64,000 bases of DNA from Microbacterium aoyamense. Its GTDB lineage: Bacteria > Actinomycetota > Actinomycetes > Actinomycetales > Microbacteriaceae. The DNA lies in contig NZ_JAKNUT010000003.1 in NCBI RefSeq assembly GCF_023155855.1, positions 1 to 64,000 of the forward strand. Direction: 5' to 3'. This document shows positions 33,722 to 41,776 of this stretch, in pieces; positions within the stretch are counted from its first letter, which is position 1; the number at the start of each line of letters is the position of its first letter. The position numbers and the translations under genes are program-made. Under the pieces are notes generated by a model. That model had not been told where the DNA came from. It saw nothing but the letters and a program-made list of their open reading frames with translations, and ran no database searches.

Positions 33722-33735
33722 CAATTGTCAGACAA
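33718..33735. promoter_or_regulatory. Candidate -35 plus perfect TTGTCNGACAA operator before the acyl-CoA dehydrogenase operon
   Basis: TTGACA at 33718-33723 is followed at once by the perfect palindrome TTGTCAGACAA (33725-33735). A repressor bound here would cover the -35 region. The -10 is not clear; a TCTATGAG lies about 23 bases on. The operator ends 44 bases before the ATG at 33780. This is the promoter of the longest operon in the window (33780-41599). Confidence 0.55.
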
Positions 33736-33779
33736 GATGCGACTCTCTATGAGTCGGGCTCGAAGTGGAGGACAACGCG

Positions 33780-34925
33780 ATGGCGCAGCTGACCGAGGAT
33801 CAGAGACTGATCGTCGAGGCGATCGATCAGATCTGCTCCCGCCTCGTCACTGACGAATACTCCGCACTTCTCGATCGGGAGGCGCGGTATCCCCGCGAAG
33901 TCATGGACGCACTCGCCGAAGGCGGGTGGTCCGCCCTCCCCGTCTCGGAGGAGGCCGGCGGTGCCGGTTCGAGTGCACAGGATCTCGTCGTGGTTCACGA
34001 AGCGCTAGCCCGCCACAACCTCGTGATCGGCCAGGCATACTTCTCGCTCTGGGTGTTGGGCGCCGAGGCGATCGAACGCCTGGGCACCGTCGAGCAGAAG
34101 GAGCGGTGGCTCGACGCCATCCTCCAGGGCAAGAACGTGGCGTTCGCCCTCACCGAGCCGGGTTCGGGCTCCGACGCCGCCGCGCTCCGCACGGCTGCCG
34201 TGCGCGATGGAGACGACTACGTCGTCAACGGCTCGAAGGTTTTCATCACCGGAGCCGCGGTGGCCGACGTCATCGTGACGGGTGTGCGAACCTCGACGGA
34301 CGGCAGGAAGCACGATGGCATCACGACCCTCATGATCGACCCAGCCCTCCCCGGGGTCGAGATCCGCAAGCTGGCGAAGATGGGTCTCAAGGGCATCGAC
34401 CTGTGCGAGGTCTTCCTGACCGACGTGCGTGTGCCCGCCAGCGACGTACTGGGAGAGGTCGATAAGGGCTGGTCGGGGATGCTGCCGGGCCTGGCGAACG
34501 AGCGGCTTCTCCTCGCGGCGCTCAGCGTGGGTGCACTCCAGAACCTGCTGGATCTCTGCCTCGCCTACGCGCAGGAGCGGAGCACGTTCGGCAAGCCGAT
34601 CGCGGGCCACCAGCTCATCGCCGAGAAGCTCGTCGAGATGCGCGTCGCGATCGAGGCGAATCACGCACTCACGATGCATGCTGCAGCTCTGCTGGATGCC
34701 GGCGACCCGGACGCATCGACGGTCGCATCGATCGCGAAGCTCAACGCGACCCGAGACTACGTGTCGGCGACACGGGAAGCCGTGCAGATCTTCGGAGGCT
34801 ATGGGTTCTCCGACGAGTACGCCGTGTCACGCCACTACCGTGACTGTAAGTACCTCGAGATCGGCGGCGGCGCCAACGAGATCCAGAAGATCGTCATCGC
34901 ACGCGGAATGGGGATCCGACTGTGA
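33780..34925 (+). CDS. Acyl-CoA dehydrogenase (isovaleryl-CoA dehydrogenase-like active site)
   Basis: This 381-residue ACAD has ALTEPGSGSDAAAL for flavin and substrate and NGSKVFITGA. At the usual catalytic position the IYEGTNE motif reads EIGGGANE, so the common glutamate is absent. As in isovaleryl-CoA dehydrogenase, a glutamate is instead at GLANERLLLA (E241), the alternative base position. It dehydrogenates an acyl-CoA, probably branched or cyclic. The start is set by TGGAGGA eight bases before the ATG at 33780; a GTG at 33765 would lie within that site. First gene of the operon. Confidence 0.85.
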   Translation: MAQLTEDQRLIVEAIDQICSRLVTDEYSALLDREARYPREVMDALAEGGWSALPVSEEAGGAGSSAQDLVVVHEALARHNLVIGQAYFSLWVLGAEAIERLGTVEQKERWLDAILQGKNVAFALTEPGSGSDAAALRTAAVRDGDDYVVNGSKVFITGAAVADVIVTGVRTSTDGRKHDGITTLMIDPALPGVEIRKLAKMGLKGIDLCEVFLTDVRVPASDVLGEVDKGWSGMLPGLANERLLLAALSVGALQNLLDLCLAYAQERSTFGKPIAGHQLIAEKLVEMRVAIEANHALTMHAAALLDAGDPDASTVASIAKLNATRDYVSATREAVQIFGGYGFSDEYAVSRHYRDCKYLEIGGGANEIQKIVIARGMGIRL

Positions 34926-35689
34926 GCGTGCTCGACGAGTTCCGCCTCGACGGTCGGGTCGTGATCGTGACCGGCGCATCGGGTGGACTCGGTGCCGCGG
35001 GGGCCCGTGCCATCGCGGAAGCGGGCGCCCATGTCATCCTCACCGGTCGGCGTGAGAACCTCCTTCGCGCGCGTGTCGACGAGATCACCGCCGCCGGCGG
35101 GTCGGCCGAGCACCGCGTGCTCGACGCGGTCGACGAGGATGCCGTGGCGACGACGTTCGGCGAGCTCGCTCACGCGGTAGGCCCGTTCGACGCGATCGTC
35201 AACAACGCCGCTCAAGCCCACCAGGCCGCAGTCCTGGACGTGGGCAAAGCGGACTGGGATCGCATCCTCGACGTCAACCTCACCGGCACCTTCATCGCCA
35301 CGCAGGCGTTCCTGCGGCATCGCCGGAACGACCGCAGCACGTCGGTCGTCAACATCTCCTCGCTCGCGGCGACAGTCGGCGTTCGCGGACAGGCGGCCTA
35401 TGCCGCCAGCAAGGCAGGTGTCGTCGGCCTCACTCGCGCGCTCGCCGTCGAACTCGCCCGCGAGGATGTGCGCGTCAACGCGCTGTCGCCCGGCTACTTC
35501 GCAACGGACATGCCCGGCGACGTCCTCGCGGATGAGGCGGCGACGACCGCACTGCTGCGCAAGGTGCCGCAGCGTCGCATCGCCGATCCCGCCGAGATCG
35601 GCGCACCCCTGGTCTTTCTCATCTCGGACGCATCCCGCTTCATGACGGGTGCGGTCATTCATTTCGACGGAGGGTACACGGCACTATGA
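34922..35689 (+). CDS. Short-chain dehydrogenase/reductase (SDR)
   Basis: This 255-residue SDR has TGASGGLGAAGARA, NNAAQAH, a serine in VVNISSLAATVG, YAASK and the C-terminal GAVIHFDGGYT. LTGRRE after beta strand 2 suggests NADP(H). The GTG start overlaps the acyl-CoA dehydrogenase stop (GTGA). In an operon with ACAD and CoA-transferase-fold genes it may act as a beta-hydroxyacyl-CoA dehydrogenase, which is an inference from context. Confidence 0.8.
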   Translation: MSVLDEFRLDGRVVIVTGASGGLGAAGARAIAEAGAHVILTGRRENLLRARVDEITAAGGSAEHRVLDAVDEDAVATTFGELAHAVGPFDAIVNNAAQAHQAAVLDVGKADWDRILDVNLTGTFIATQAFLRHRRNDRSTSVVNISSLAATVGVRGQAAYAASKAGVVGLTRALAVELAREDVRVNALSPGYFATDMPGDVLADEAATTALLRKVPQRRIADPAEIGAPLVFLISDASRFMTGAVIHFDGGYTAL

Positions 35690-36513
35690 GCGCACCACAG
35701 GGGGCGGCACTCGTCACAGGCGCGGCCGGAGACATCGGGCAGGCGACAGCGGTCGGATTCGCACGACAGGGCCGTGACGTCGTCGTCTTCGACCGCAAGG
35801 TCGAGCTTCTCGCAGAGACCGTGCGGCTCTGCGAGGCGGAGGGCGTCCGTGTGCATGCGGCCGCAGTCGACCAGACCGACTCCGATGCCGTGCTGGAGGG
35901 TGTCGCGGCCGCGATCGCGGCCGTCGGACCGGTGACCGCGCTGTTCGCGAATGCGGGGTACGGGAAGTTCTCGGGCCTGCTCGAGCAGCCGCTCAAGGAG
36001 TGGCACCGGCACGTGGACGTCAACTTCAACGGCACGTTCTTCGTCTGCCAGGCCGTCGCGCAGGCGATGGTCGACGCCCGCTCGGGTGGATCGATCGTCA
36101 TCAACGCGTCGTCGGGTGCGTCCCAGTACTCCGACCTCCTCGGCGCTTACTGCGCGACCAAGGCCGGGCTGAAGATGCTCGCGACGGGACTCGCCTCCGA
36201 GCTCGGCAATCACCGCATCCGTGTGAACTGCGTCGAGCCCGGGGTCATCGAGACCGGCATGACCGGGCCGATGCTCGCCGGCGAGAACGGTCAGGCGCAC
36301 CGGGACATCCTCGTATCGGACACGCCCGTCGGACGCCTGGGCCTTCCCGAGGACGTCGCAGAACTCGTCCTCTTCCTCAGCTCCGACCATGCAGCCTTCA
36401 TCACGGGCGTCGCCGTGCCGATCGATGGCGGACAGACCATCCACGGTCATCCGCGGTGGTACCGCACGGACTACCGCGTGGACCACGTCGCGGAATGGGA
36501 GGTGACCCGATGA
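35686..36513 (+). CDS. Short-chain dehydrogenase/reductase (SDR)
   Basis: This 275-residue SDR has TGAAGDIGQATA, NAGYG, the serine region NASSGASQYSD, YCATK and IDGGQTIHG. DRKV after beta strand 2 suggests NAD(H). It starts in an ATGA overlap with the previous SDR and ends in an ATGA overlap with the IpdA-like gene, so all four proteins are translationally coupled. The C-terminal tail after IDGGQ is about 25 residues longer than usual (HPRWYRTDYRVDHVAEWEVT) and may close the active site. Confidence 0.8.
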   Translation: MSAPQGAALVTGAAGDIGQATAVGFARQGRDVVVFDRKVELLAETVRLCEAEGVRVHAAAVDQTDSDAVLEGVAAAIAAVGPVTALFANAGYGKFSGLLEQPLKEWHRHVDVNFNGTFFVCQAVAQAMVDARSGGSIVINASSGASQYSDLLGAYCATKAGLKMLATGLASELGNHRIRVNCVEPGVIETGMTGPMLAGENGQAHRDILVSDTPVGRLGLPEDVAELVLFLSSDHAAFITGVAVPIDGGQTIHGHPRWYRTDYRVDHVAEWEVTR

Positions 36514-37409
36514 GCGGAGTGCGCGCATCGAAGGTCATCGACGTCGCGGATGTCGCGGCCCAGGTCGAGGACGGGATGACGGTCGCCGTCGGCGGATTCA
36601 TCAACTCCGGGCACCCCATGGCGGTCGTTCGCCAGCTCATCAAGGACGGCCGTCGCGATCTGACGATCGTCGGTGCGGCATCTGCGGGCCTCGAGACGGA
36701 TCTGCTCATCGCGGCGGGCGTCGCGAGTCACGTGATCACCCCCTACATCGGCGCAGAGGGCTTCGCGGGAATCGGCCCGGCGTTCCGCAAGGCGGCACAG
36801 GACGGGTCGATCGACGTTTTCGAACTCGACGAAGCGCACTTCTACGCGGGTCTGCGGGCCTCCGCGCAACGCGTGCCCTACAACCCGTGGCGGGCGGGAC
36901 TCGGAACGGACCTCCCCGTGATCAATCCGCGACTCAAGCAGTACCGCGATCCGATCAACGGCGAGCTGCTCATCGCGGTTCCCGCGATCGACATCGACGT
37001 ATGCCTGCTACACGCCGCCGTCAGCGACATCTACGGCAACGTCCAGCACAACGGCACACGCTACGGCGACATCGCGATGTACAACGCGGCCGACAAGACC
37101 TTCGTCTCCGTCGAGAAGATCGTCTCGCCCGAACAGATCCGTGCCGATCCGCTCAGGACGAGCATCCCAGGCGCGACCGGAGTCATCCGCGCTCCGTTCG
37201 GCTCGCACCCGTACTCGGCCGACGGCTACTACGTTCCCGATGCCGCGCACATCCAGGGCTACCTCGCTGCGGCGACCACCTGGCTGAAGTCGGACGATCG
37301 GTCCGAACTGGACGCCTACCTCGACGAGTACATCGTCGGCCCCGCCGATCACGCGGACTATCTGGAGCGCGTCGGCATCCGCACCCTCCTCTCCCTGAAC
37401 GAGTTCTGA
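36510..37409 (+). CDS. CoA-transferase family subunit A (IpdA-like)
   Basis: This 299-residue protein has the class I CoA-transferase alpha fold: GMTVAVGGFINSGHPMAVV, TIVGAASAGLETDLLIAAG, HAAVSDIYGNVQHNG, EKIVSPEQIRADP. With the next gene it forms a pair of the same size and style as IpdAB, which in mycobacterial cholesterol catabolism hydrolyses a cyclic diketo-CoA (COCHEA-CoA) and opens the last ring. Glutaconate CoA-transferase subunit A is a homologous alternative. No steroid genes surround it, so a different cyclic substrate is likely. Confidence 0.7.
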   Translation: MSGVRASKVIDVADVAAQVEDGMTVAVGGFINSGHPMAVVRQLIKDGRRDLTIVGAASAGLETDLLIAAGVASHVITPYIGAEGFAGIGPAFRKAAQDGSIDVFELDEAHFYAGLRASAQRVPYNPWRAGLGTDLPVINPRLKQYRDPINGELLIAVPAIDIDVCLLHAAVSDIYGNVQHNGTRYGDIAMYNAADKTFVSVEKIVSPEQIRADPLRTSIPGATGVIRAPFGSHPYSADGYYVPDAAHIQGYLAAATTWLKSDDRSELDAYLDEYIVGPADHADYLERVGIRTLLSLNEF

Positions 37410-37416
37410 GGCACAT

Positions 37417-38205
37417 ATGAACGAGACGGCATATCCCAAAGAGGTCATGGCGGCCGTGATCGCGCACGGGCTCAAGGACGGTCAGTGGGTCGAGGTCGGT
37501 GCCAACCTTCCCGTCCCGCGCGCGGGCGCACTGCTCGGCCACCTCGCGCACGGCCCGAACATGACGGTGATGATCGCGATGACGAAGGCCTATCTGCGCG
37601 ACACTCCTGTCATCGAGGAGTTCGAATTCATTACGGACGTGGGCGCGATGCGCTGGGCCGAGGCCTACTACCAGCACGATCAGCTCCTCAACAATCAGCG
37701 CCACCGAGCGAACGGGGTCTTCTTCTGCGGTGGCATCCAGATCGATCGGTTCGGCAACTCGAACATGATCGGCATCGGCGACGATCACACGAAGCTCAAG
37801 TTCCGAGGACCCGGTCCGATCGGCACGACCAACGCGACCGTCCAGAACGGCACGTGGCACCTGGTGACGAACTCGCATGACCCGCGGGTGCTGGTCGATC
37901 GCGTCGCGTACATCTCGGCGGTCGGATACGGTCGCGGCGAAGCCAATCTCCGCGAAGACCTCGGGCTGCCCAATGCGGGTCCGACGTCGATCATCACTCC
38001 GCTGTGCGTGTTCGACTTCGAGGAGGAGACCCGCAGCGCGCGGCTCAAGTCGGTTCACCCGGGCGTCGCCGTAGACGATGTCGTGGCGGCGACCGGTTTC
38101 GAGATCATCGTCCCGGAGGACGTTCCGGTCACGGATGGCCCCACGGCCGAGGAGCTGGAACTGCTCCGTTCGCGGATCGACGCGCAGGGGGCGCTGCGGA
38201 GATGA
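37417..38205 (+). CDS. CoA-transferase family subunit B (IpdB-like ring-opening hydrolase subunit)
   Basis: This 262-residue protein resembles IpdB across its length as I recall that family: GGIQIDRFGNSN, FRGPGPIGTTNATVQ, the GYGRG turn, CVFDFEEETRSARLKSVHPG and the C-terminal PTAEELELLRSRID. The SENG motif with the catalytic glutamate of true class I CoA-transferase beta subunits is absent. This supports hydrolase rather than CoA-transfer activity, as reported for IpdAB. It lies seven bases after subunit A and overlaps the acyl-CoA synthetase start (ATGA). The substrate is probably a ring beta-diketone-type CoA ester. Confidence 0.7.
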   Translation: MNETAYPKEVMAAVIAHGLKDGQWVEVGANLPVPRAGALLGHLAHGPNMTVMIAMTKAYLRDTPVIEEFEFITDVGAMRWAEAYYQHDQLLNNQRHRANGVFFCGGIQIDRFGNSNMIGIGDDHTKLKFRGPGPIGTTNATVQNGTWHLVTNSHDPRVLVDRVAYISAVGYGRGEANLREDLGLPNAGPTSIITPLCVFDFEEETRSARLKSVHPGVAVDDVVAATGFEIIVPEDVPVTDGPTAEELELLRSRIDAQGALRR

Positions 38206-39776
38206 CCATCCACCCGCCCGAGCTCCGGAACCTTCCGGCGTTGCTCGAACGCAACGCCGCGGAGGATCCCGAGCGCGTCTTCCTCGCCCATCCGGGTGGC
38301 GAGATCTCACGCCGGCAGGTGTGGGAATCCGCGCAGCGAGCTGCTTCGGGATTCCTCGCGAGGGGTCTTGCGCCTGGGGACAGAGTCGGGATCATGCTCG
38401 ACAACGGTCCCGAGTTCGTCTCGGCGTGGTTCGGTCTCGCGACAGCAGGCATCGTCGAGGTGCCGCTCAACCCTGCGATGGGCAGCGAACGGCTCCTCCA
38501 TGCGCTGCGTAACTCCGCGGTAGCCGGCGTCGTGACCGACGTTCGCTACGTCGAGCAGTTCGACGCCCTTCGAGCCGAGCTCCCCTCCCTTCGCCTCCTC
38601 GTCACGGTGGGGGGCGACGCCGACATCGAGGGGATCGAGTCCGTGTCGTTCGCGACCATCGAGTCATCTGCCGCGGCCCCGCTTCCCGCCATCACGCGCG
38701 CCGACACGGTGGCGATCATGTACACCTCGGGCTCGACAGGCCCCGCCAAGGGTGTGATCCTTCCGCATGGACAGCACTACACCAACGGCTGGCAGGCCAC
38801 TCGGCAAGCCGGCATCCGTCCGGAGGACCGCATCTTCGTCGTCCTGCCGCTGCATCACAATCAAGCCCAGGGTTACGGCGTGATGGCGGCGCTGGTGGCG
38901 GGGGCCGAGGTGTTCATCGCTCCGGGCTTCCGCAGGTCCACTTTCTGGCGTGAGGTGGCCGACGCTCGAGCGACCGTCTTCGTCTTCGTCGGCTCTCTGC
39001 TCGCACTGCTCGGCGCACAGGAGGGTTCGCCCGACAATTCCATCCGTGTCGCCTACGGGGCGATGGTGCCGCGCAACCTGCATCTGGAGATGGAAGAGCG
39101 ATTCGGGATGCGGATCATCGACGCGTACGGCTCCACCGAGGGCACGATCCCCGTGTGGGGCGGCCTCGAGGGCGAGCACAGGGTCGGCTCGGCCGGCAAG
39201 GTCATCCCCGAGTTCGAGGTGACGATCCGCGGCGAGGGCGATGACGAGGTGCCGACCGGCGAGGTCGGCGAGATCTGCATCCGCTCCCGCGAGCCGTACT
39301 CGATGTTCCAGGGCTACTTCGCGAACTCCGAGAAGACGGTCGCGGCGTGGCGCAACTTCTGGTTCCACTCGGGCGATCGTGGGCGGTTCGACGATGACGG
39401 CAACCTGTGGTTCGAGGGGCGCATCGACGACGTCATCCGTCGCTTCGGCGAGTTCATCGCCGCCACGGAGGTCGAGGAGGCCGTGCTCACGCTCGAGGAA
39501 GTGGAGCTCGTCGCCTGCTATGGCATCGCGTCCGATGTCGTGGGGCAAGAAGTGATGGTGGCGATCGTCCTGCGCGACGGGCGCACCCTCTCGGCCGACG
39601 ACGTACGTGAGCGGGTCTCGCAGATCCTCCCGAGTTTCGCGGTACCGCGATTCATCGACTTCGTGGGCGACCTGCCCATGACACCGACCGGAAAGGTCGA
39701 GAAGCACAAACTGCGCGCGCGAGGGGTGCCCGAAACGGCCTTCGACGCACGTCGCGTACGTGAAGGAGGGAGATGA
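38202..39776 (+). CDS. AMP-binding acyl-CoA synthetase
   Basis: This 524-residue ANL-family ligase shows the phosphate loop YTSGSTGPAKGV, YGSTEGTIPVW, HSGDRGRFDDDGNLWF and a C-terminal TPTGKVEKH with the usual catalytic lysine. The hinge region DDVIRRFGEFI has Phe-Gly-Glu where many acyl-CoA synthetases have SGEN. It would activate the carboxylic acid intermediate to its CoA ester for ACAD and the IpdAB-like pair. The ATG at 38202 overlaps the IpdB-like stop. Confidence 0.85.
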   Translation: MTIHPPELRNLPALLERNAAEDPERVFLAHPGGEISRRQVWESAQRAASGFLARGLAPGDRVGIMLDNGPEFVSAWFGLATAGIVEVPLNPAMGSERLLHALRNSAVAGVVTDVRYVEQFDALRAELPSLRLLVTVGGDADIEGIESVSFATIESSAAAPLPAITRADTVAIMYTSGSTGPAKGVILPHGQHYTNGWQATRQAGIRPEDRIFVVLPLHHNQAQGYGVMAALVAGAEVFIAPGFRRSTFWREVADARATVFVFVGSLLALLGAQEGSPDNSIRVAYGAMVPRNLHLEMEERFGMRIIDAYGSTEGTIPVWGGLEGEHRVGSAGKVIPEFEVTIRGEGDDEVPTGEVGEICIRSREPYSMFQGYFANSEKTVAAWRNFWFHSGDRGRFDDDGNLWFEGRIDDVIRRFGEFIAATEVEEAVLTLEEVELVACYGIASDVVGQEVMVAIVLRDGRTLSADDVRERVSQILPSFAVPRFIDFVGDLPMTPTGKVEKHKLRARGVPETAFDARRVREGGR

Positions 39777-39777
39777 G

Positions 39778-40566
39778 ATGTACTTCAGCACCGCTGTGAG
39801 CGAAGTTGTCGAGGGGGAGGTGAACCTCCGGGGATACTCGCTGCGCGAGATCATGTCCGAGGCGACGTACGCCGACGGCGCGTTCCTCTCGATCACGGGC
39901 CGGATCCCGACGCCGGGCGAACGGCGACTGGTCGATGCGATCCTCAACAGCCTCCTGGACCACGGCTACGTCGCCTCGACGATCACCGCCGCGCGCTATA
40001 TCGCCTCGGGCAACCCGCAGTTCATTCCCGCGGTCGCGGGAGGGATTCTCGCCGCAGGGAGCAACACGCTCTCGCCGGAGCATTCTTACCACCTGCTGCA
40101 GCGCACCGCCGAGCTGCGCGGCGACGAGTCACTCGAAGTCGGAGCCGACCGGATCGTCGACGAGTACGTCGCGGCGCGCAAGCGACTGCCGGGGTTCGGT
40201 CATCCGATCCACAAGACCAGCGACTTCCGCGCGGACATCCTCTTCGAGCTCGCGGACGAGCTGGGACTCGCGGGGGAGTCGATCAAGCAGTTCCAGGCCA
40301 TCCACGAGGCGTTCGTCCGCAAGACCGGTCGCACCGGCATCCCGATCAACATCGACGGTGCCTTGGCGGCCATCGGGTCGGACCTCGGCTGGTCGGCGAA
40401 CCAGACGGTCGCGTTCGCCGTACTTTCGGTCCTCCCCGGTCTCATGGCGCACGTGATCGAGGAGATCGAGCAGAACCGACCCCTCCGATACATCCAAGAC
40501 GGCGAGTACATCGGCTCGCCGATGACCGAGCATCTCGCCACCACCGCAGCAACGACAGGAGCCTGA
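39778..40566 (+). CDS. Short citrate synthase / citryl-CoA lyase family protein
   Basis: This 262-residue protein matches the C-terminal catalytic part of citrate synthase, as in short citryl-CoA lyase-like members. GFGHPIHKTSDFRA holds the second active-site histidine and NIDGALAA the aspartate. At the first histidine position (LHGGAN in citrate synthase) the sequence is ILAAGSNT, so that histidine appears to be alanine. The ATG at 39778 has AAGGAGGG seven bases upstream and overlaps nothing; a GTG at 39760 lies within the previous gene. A lyase for a 3-hydroxy-3-carboxyacyl-CoA is plausible; not proven. Confidence 0.65.
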   Translation: MYFSTAVSEVVEGEVNLRGYSLREIMSEATYADGAFLSITGRIPTPGERRLVDAILNSLLDHGYVASTITAARYIASGNPQFIPAVAGGILAAGSNTLSPEHSYHLLQRTAELRGDESLEVGADRIVDEYVAARKRLPGFGHPIHKTSDFRADILFELADELGLAGESIKQFQAIHEAFVRKTGRTGIPINIDGALAAIGSDLGWSANQTVAFAVLSVLPGLMAHVIEEIEQNRPLRYIQDGEYIGSPMTEHLATTAATTGA

Positions 40567-40567
40567 C

Positions 40568-41599
40568 ATGGGACTTGACGACAACACCGTTCACTGGGAC
40601 CGCGTCCAGCAGGGCGTGGAGCGCGCCGACGGCCGCTTGATCTGGAGGCCGTACGGCTTCCCCGAGATCATCGATCCCTCGCACTCCTACTTCCACGAGG
40701 GCGAGATCCAGCCCAAGTGGAACGTGCCCGACAAGATCGTCGTCCAGAGCGCGATCACCGGCGCGTTCTACACGCGGAACGCGAATCCGAACCAGCCCAT
40801 CACGACGGAGGAGATCCTCAAGGACGCCCAGGAGTGCGCACGTGCGGGCGCCAGCGCGATCCACCTGCACATGCGAGGCGACAACGGGTACAACGTGCTC
40901 GACCGCGATCGCTTCAAGGCGGTCGTCAACCCTCTCCGCGAGGAGTTCGCCGGCATCTCGGTCGACGGCTGCTACGTCACCGCCCTCAAGGGCGAGTGGG
41001 ACGAGATGAAGCTCGCGCTGGACGACAACATCCTCGACGGCGTGCCCGTGAACACGGCTGTGCTCTACAACGGCGACGCCCTCTTCGCGAAGCCCGCACC
41101 GTTGATGATCGAGAAGACGCGACTCATCCTGGAATCCGGCGCCGCGCCGATCGTCGCGGTGTACACCGACGCCGACGTGAACAACGCCGAGCGATTCCTG
41201 TTCCGCAGCGGTCTGCTGGGCCCCGGCCAGGTGTGGTGCGTTCTGCCCTCGATTCCGGGAGCGAGCCCCATGGAGAACCCGCACCAGATGTTCACCGGGC
41301 TCCTGCGCCTGGTCGAGCTGGTGCGCGATGTCGACCCGGAGGCGAAGATCCTCGTCTGCGCCGCCGGTCGCGCATCCGTGTTCCTCGCGACGGCAGCCGC
41401 GCTACTGGGACTGCACATCCGCGTCGGCATGGAGGACACCGTGTGGAAGTATCCGCACAAGGACGAGAAGATCACCTCGAATCTGGAGGCGTTCCTCCAG
41501 ATCAAGACCATCGTCGAGGCACTCGGCCGCGAGGTGGCGACACCTGCCGAGTACCGGGAGATCTTCGGCGTCAAGCCTCTCGTCGGAGCGACCGCCTGA
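40568..41599 (+). CDS. Beta-keto acid cleavage enzyme (BKACE, DUF849 / Kce-like)
   Basis: This 343-residue TIM barrel of the BKACE family has QSAITGAFYTRNANPNQP, where the family has ITGxxxT...NPxxP, the zinc motif HLHMR, and later EDTVWKYPHKDEKI, where family members have a conserved GxED segment. BKACEs condense a beta-keto acid with acetyl-CoA to give acetoacetate and a shortened acyl-CoA. It starts two bases after the citrate synthase-like gene and is the last gene of the long operon, before the hairpin at 41614-41650. This gives a plausible thiolytic end step without a thiolase. Confidence 0.8.
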   Translation: MGLDDNTVHWDRVQQGVERADGRLIWRPYGFPEIIDPSHSYFHEGEIQPKWNVPDKIVVQSAITGAFYTRNANPNQPITTEEILKDAQECARAGASAIHLHMRGDNGYNVLDRDRFKAVVNPLREEFAGISVDGCYVTALKGEWDEMKLALDDNILDGVPVNTAVLYNGDALFAKPAPLMIEKTRLILESGAAPIVAVYTDADVNNAERFLFRSGLLGPGQVWCVLPSIPGASPMENPHQMFTGLLRLVELVRDVDPEAKILVCAAGRASVFLATAAALLGLHIRVGMEDTVWKYPHKDEKITSNLEAFLQIKTIVEALGREVATPAEYREIFGVKPLVGATA

Positions 41600-41613
41600 C
41601 GGCGTGACACCCT

Positions 41614-41650
41614 CCGGTCGCGGCGCCCGCTCACGTGGCGCCGCGACCGG
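41614..41650 (+). terminator. Perfect 14-bp hairpin after the long catabolic operon
   Basis: The arm at 41614-41627 (CCGGTCGCGGCGCC) is the exact reverse complement of 41637-41650, with a nine-base loop between them. It lies 14 bases after the BKACE stop. No T-tract follows, as is common in high-GC actinobacteria. It is a strong candidate terminator or transcript-stabilising hairpin for 33780-41599. Confidence 0.65.
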
Positions 41651-41776
41651 GACCACGCGTGCTGCCGTGCCCTGAAAGCGGATGCGATGCGCGCGGGGAA
41701 CGGCGAGCGGTCCCGCTCGAGACCGCATCGGCGACGCGTACAAGACTCGAGCAATCGATGTGCGAGGAGGCACTTC

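Noticed and set aside
33765-33779. GTG at 33765 as start of the acyl-CoA dehydrogenase
   Set aside because: This GTG is part of the TGGAGGA ribosome binding site for the ATG at 33780; the protein family does not need the extra residues.
2624-41599. A steroid (cholesterol or cholate) degradation cluster
   Set aside because: The flavoprotein and IpdAB-like genes recall steroid catabolism, but kshA/B, hsaA-D and Mce4-type uptake genes are absent. The surrounding enzymes differ.
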